64,000 nucleotides of DNA, taken from assembly GCA_017887325.1 (NCBI GenBank), contig JAGHIE010000014.1, forward strand, positions 33,041-97,040, given 5' to 3'. Both the position numbers and the translations under genes were made by a program. Shown here piece after piece: positions 61,121 to 64,000 of this stretch; position 1 is the stretch's first letter; every line of letters begins with the position of its first letter. Origin of the DNA: Oscillospiraceae bacterium. GTDB taxonomy: Bacteria; Bacillota; Clostridia; Oscillospirales; Ruminococcaceae. The notes under the pieces were generated by a model. The model saw nothing but the letters and a program-made list of their open reading frames with translations, was not told the DNA's origin and searched no databases.

Positions 61121-62667
61121 TATTCTTCTCCTTTATCTATATTAACACCATTCAAATCTTTTATATTCATAGTTTGTTTTTGCAAAACTTTGAAACTTCT
61201 TCTTACAAATACATCTCTCATAGAAAAAATACTAAAAGGAGCTATAGAAGTTAGATATGGTACACCAAATGCTTGTAATGCACATGCATTAGTTAATACA
61301 ACTGCACCACCTAACGCTATTCCGTATAAACCTAAAGTTCCACCTATAACTATAAATGCAAATCTTAACACTGAAATAGCTTCATGCAATGATGGTACAA
61401 CAAAAGATGATATTGCAGTAAGTGCAACTACAAGCACCATAGGAGAACCCACAAGCCCTGCTGTAACAGATGCATCACCTATAACCAACGCTCCTACTAT
61501 ACTCACAGCATGACCTACTGGCCTTGGCAAACGAAGACCAGCTTCTCTCATAATCTCATACATAAAATGTATTACTAACGCTTCTAAAACTAATGGAAAT
61601 GGAGTTGTTTCCTGCGCCGACACAATATTAAATAATAATGAATCTGGAAATAATTCTGGATGAAAAGTTCCTATTGCAACATACATTCCTGGCAATAATA
61701 TAGACATTATAAAAGAAACATATTTTATACTTCTTATAAATGTAGCATAATACGGCTTATGTGCGTAATCATCTATGCTTTGAAAGTTTTCTGTAAATAG
61801 ATATGGAACTATTAAAGAAAAAGGAGTACCATCTACCATTATTGCAACTCTACCCTCTTGTATTTTTGCACACAGCGTATCCGGTCTTTCTGTAAACCCT
61901 ACATCTGAAAATAAAGTTGCTGTTTTACTTTCTAAAAAAGGTTGAAGGTATCCAGACGTCAAAACAACCTCTAAATCTGTTTGTGTCAATTTATGCCTTA
62001 TTTCTCTTAATAATTTTTTGGATACAGCATTTGTCATATATACTAAACAAATATCTGTCTTGCTAATACTTCCTACTGACATTAGCTCAAATTTTAATCT
62101 AGGGTCTTTTATTCTTCTTCTTACCATTGTCATATTTATCCTTAGAGGCTCTGTAAAACCTTCTCTTGAACCTTTTTCATTAACCTCACTACTTGGTTCT
62201 GATATAGACCTAAATGAAAATCCTTGAGCTCCCATTACAATAGCTCTATCTATTCCATCTATTAAAAATACAACAAACCCTGACATCAAAAATTTGAAAA
62301 CTTCATCAAACTCATAGCTGTCTTTTAAATCAGCAGCTGTTAAAGTTTCTTTTTCTATATAATCATAAATATCTTCATTACTAATATTGTCACCAAAATC
62401 TTTTAATAGTATCTTATCTAAAACCATTGTTGCTAAAACTTGTAAATTTACCATTCCTTCCATAATTATCATAGCAACATCTATTCCAGATATGTTTATT
62501 TCTCTAATATTTAAATCGGTAGTATTATCACACTTATTTCTTAAAATAATTAAATTATCAGTCAACGATTTTCTTAGCTTGTTTTCTAACGAAATTAAAT
62601 CGTCTTGCCTTTTTTCTGTATTCAAAATTCTTGATTTATAACTCATTTTTTTCATAAAATCAAACAT
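61120..62667 (-). CDS. Spore germinant receptor A subunit (GerA family)
   Basis: A 515-aa protein of the GerA family. The long hydrophilic N-terminal domain (residues 1-300) has SGIDVAMIIMEGMVN, GFSFRSISEPSSEVNEKGSR (with the conserved EPxxE..xRG/SREGF region) and RPDTLCAKIQEGRVAIMVDG. About five membrane helices follow, with LRLPRPVGHAVSIVGALVIG. GerA subunits oligomerise into the ion-releasing channel in germination. First gene of the operon; AGGTG precedes the ATG. No forespore sigma-G promoter could be called with confidence. Confidence 0.95.
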   Translation of the reverse strand: MFDFMKKMSYKSRILNTEKRQDDLISLENKLRKSLTDNLIILRNKCDNTTDLNIREINISGIDVAMIIMEGMVNLQVLATMVLDKILLKDFGDNISNEDIYDYIEKETLTAADLKDSYEFDEVFKFLMSGFVVFLIDGIDRAIVMGAQGFSFRSISEPSSEVNEKGSREGFTEPLRINMTMVRRRIKDPRLKFELMSVGSISKTDICLVYMTNAVSKKLLREIRHKLTQTDLEVVLTSGYLQPFLESKTATLFSDVGFTERPDTLCAKIQEGRVAIMVDGTPFSLIVPYLFTENFQSIDDYAHKPYYATFIRSIKYVSFIMSILLPGMYVAIGTFHPELFPDSLLFNIVSAQETTPFPLVLEALVIHFMYEIMREAGLRLPRPVGHAVSIVGALVIGDASVTAGLVGSPMVLVVALTAISSFVVPSLHEAISVLRFAFIVIGGTLGLYGIALGGAVVLTNACALQAFGVPYLTSIAPFSIFSMRDVFVRRSFKVLQKQTMNIKDLNGVNIDKGEE

Positions 62668-62794
62668 ATTCTATCACCTATTTGTCGTAAATATATTTTA
62701 ATTATTGACATATATTCGATTTTAATACATAAAAAATGTATATAAATTTTTTAATGAATAATAATAATAACACTTATCATCAAGAGGTGTTTTT

Positions 62795-63469
62795 ATGATA
62801 ACTGTTTTTTTTAGAGCTATTTTTTTATATATTCTAGTTATATTCGCATTAAGATTAATGGGCAAACGACAATTAGGAGAGCTACAACCAACAGAGCTTG
62901 TAATTGCAATATTAATTTCTAACATAGCATCACTTCCTATTGAAGACCCAGATATTCCGATGGTTATTGGTGCTATTCCTATTTTTGTATTAGTAGGATT
63001 TGAAATATTAATTTCTAATATTTCTTTAAAAAGCAATAGATTTAGAAGATTTATTTCTGGTAATCCTATTGTTGTAATTAGTGATGGTAAAATTATTCAA
63101 AAAGCATTACATGATTTAAGATTTTCAATAGAAGATTTAATTGAAAGTCTTAGAGAACAGGGTATATTTTATATAGAAGATGTACATTTTGCCATTGTAG
63201 AAACAACAGGTAAAATTAGTGTTTTACAAAAATTTGAAAAGCAAAACGCTACACCAGAGATTTTTAACATAAAGGGAGATAGTTTTAATCCACCTATATT
63301 AGTTGTAAGTGATGGTAGATTAATTTCAAGTGCTTTAGATAAATATAATATTAGTAAAAAATGGTTAGATAGAATTCTTGCAAAACAAAAGACTTCTATA
63401 AAAGAAATCTTTTTAATGACTGTTGATAGTGACTTAAAATATTATATTGTAAAAAAAGAAAGGCCTTAG
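62795..63469 (+). CDS. DUF421 membrane protein (YetF/YrbG type)
   Basis: A 224-aa protein with three N-terminal helices and two cytosolic YetF-type domains. Helix 2 carries LRLMGKRQLGELQPTELVI, the family hallmark; the soluble part has GNPIVVISDGKI and LRFSIEDLIESLREQGIFY. Relatives are found mainly in spore formers and some are forespore-expressed. It is divergent from gerABC with a 127-bp gap and followed 2 nt later by a DUF4363 gene, a common pairing. Confidence 0.92.
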   Translation: MITVFFRAIFLYILVIFALRLMGKRQLGELQPTELVIAILISNIASLPIEDPDIPMVIGAIPIFVLVGFEILISNISLKSNRFRRFISGNPIVVISDGKIIQKALHDLRFSIEDLIESLREQGIFYIEDVHFAIVETTGKISVLQKFEKQNATPEIFNIKGDSFNPPILVVSDGRLISSALDKYNISKKWLDRILAKQKTSIKEIFLMTVDSDLKYYIVKKERP

Positions 63470-63471
63470 GT

Positions 63472-63852
63472 ATGAAAAGAACTATAACAATTGCTATTAT
63501 AATATTTTTTATAATATTATTTTCTATTTTATCTTTGGTATCTATAAATAAGAGTAAACATTATGTATTTGATCAACTTGATAAAATAGAAATCAGTATA
63601 TCAAATAATGATTTTGATAAAGCTTTTAAACAGGCTGAAAACTTAAACTTATATTGGGATAAAAAATCAAAAATTTTTTCAAGTTATATAGAGCACGACA
63701 ATATCGAAAAAACAACAGAACACATAACACTCTTAATCAAATCTATATCTTTAAATGATAATATTAATTCTATTTTAGAAATAGAAAATGTAAAATTTTA
63801 TATCAATCTAATTTATGAATCTGAACTTCCTATGGTAGGAAATATTCTATAA
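63472..63852 (+). CDS. DUF4363 membrane-anchored protein
   Basis: A 126-aa protein with one N-terminal membrane helix (residues 5-25) and an extracytoplasmic helical domain with WDKKSKIFSSYIEHDNIE, the DUF4363 signature. It starts 2 nt after the DUF421 stop, so the pair is co-translated. The function of the pair is unknown; co-occurrence in spore formers suggests a spore-envelope role. Confidence 0.88.
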   Translation: MKRTITIAIIIFFIILFSILSLVSINKSKHYVFDQLDKIEISISNNDFDKAFKQAENLNLYWDKKSKIFSSYIEHDNIEKTTEHITLLIKSISLNDNINSILEIENVKFYINLIYESELPMVGNIL

Positions 63853-63981
63853 ATAAAAAACTACTGCTAAATTTTCAACGGGTTCGGTTTTGAGGTGCAA
63901 ATTTAAAAATCACAAGTAAATTCAGATTAAAATTCACATAGCTATAAATATAGTAGTTTATTATATTTATAGCTATTTTTA
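63853..63981 (+). other. Structured non-coding stretch of unknown nature
   Basis: After DUF4363, AAACTACT (about 63859-63866) can pair with AGTAGTTT (63952-63959), enclosing TAAATTT/AAATTTA arms around a G+C-richer loop with CGGGTTCGGTTTTGAGGTGC. It overlaps the final terminator hairpin, with which the outer stem would compete. It could be a structured 3' UTR, a small RNA, or one edge of an element beyond the window. Confidence 0.35.
63938..63981 (+). terminator. Terminator downstream of the DUF421/DUF4363 pair
   Basis: ATAGCTATAAATATA and TATATTTATAGCTAT pair as a 15-bp stem followed by TTTTTATTT. Confidence 0.8.
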
Positions 63982-64000
63982 TTTAATATTTTATTAAAAA

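Overview
The window comes from an AT-rich, endospore-forming anaerobe of the class Clostridia (Bacillota). Evidence for this is the sporulation set (spoIIGA-sigE, spoIVB-spo0A, gerA-gerB-gerC), strong AGGAGG-type ribosome sites, a flavodiiron protein, a corrinoid methyltransferase cluster and a ruvCAB/ecf/truA order typical of Firmicutes. There is no sign of prophage, insertion sequence, CRISPR array or rRNA, so this looks like ordinary chromosome with one accessory island (about 30.8-40.0 kb). Genus cannot be named from the sequence alone.

Layout. 1-4.5 kb: a truncated Ig-like surface protein, a small protein, metA (predicted acetyl-CoA type), and spoIIGA-sigE; spoIIGA appears to start at an ACG codon. 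4.6-16.8 kb: a zinc-finger ClpE-like ATPase, then a minus-strand run ruvC-ruvA-ruvB-glmM-rRNA methyltransferase-ecfA1-ecfA2-ecfT-truA-DUF5711-cvpA that looks like one operon from a promoter at 16829-16857. 17-25.5 kb: thioesterase, the polyamine importer potABCD behind a structured 5' leader, malic enzyme, PHP phosphoesterase and flavodiiron protein. 25.7-30.7 kb: M42 peptidase, DAHP synthase, a lysine exporter split into two genes, and a PASTA protein whose kinase domain lacks the catalytic residues.

30.9-40.0 kb is the most unusual region. It is a tight operon of five different UroD-superfamily proteins, one corrinoid protein, one RACo-type corrinoid-reactivating ferredoxin and one DUF2284 cysteine-rich protein, with a divergent AraC/cupin regulator. 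The genes suggest methyl transfer from an unknown substrate to a corrinoid, ATP-dependent rescue of oxidised corrinoid, and onward transfer. No pterin-binding second methyltransferase is present, so the methyl acceptor is unknown.

40.1-50 kb: galE, a polyprenyl sugar-phosphate transferase, a YfhO membrane protein, NAD synthetase, spoIVB and spo0A (two 0A-box-like sites upstream). At 49.7-50.2 kb are two very small minus-strand genes. One encodes a 64-residue membrane protein whose promoter carries a perfect 30-bp palindrome with a GAACATATGTTC core, matching the Gram-positive LexA box. 50.3-58.4 kb: uppP, three flavodoxin-fold proteins around a SLOG protein, a MATE exporter, aminopeptidase P, a ZIP transporter and a bacterial PH-domain protein. 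58.5-64 kb: two tRNA-Ser genes, the gerABC germinant receptor operon, a DUF421/DUF4363 pair, and an unexplained structured non-coding end.

Most genes are separated by intrinsic terminators, many shared between converging genes, and many promoters are near-consensus sigma-A with 17-bp spacing. Functions are read from motifs and family resemblance by eye; no database search was run.
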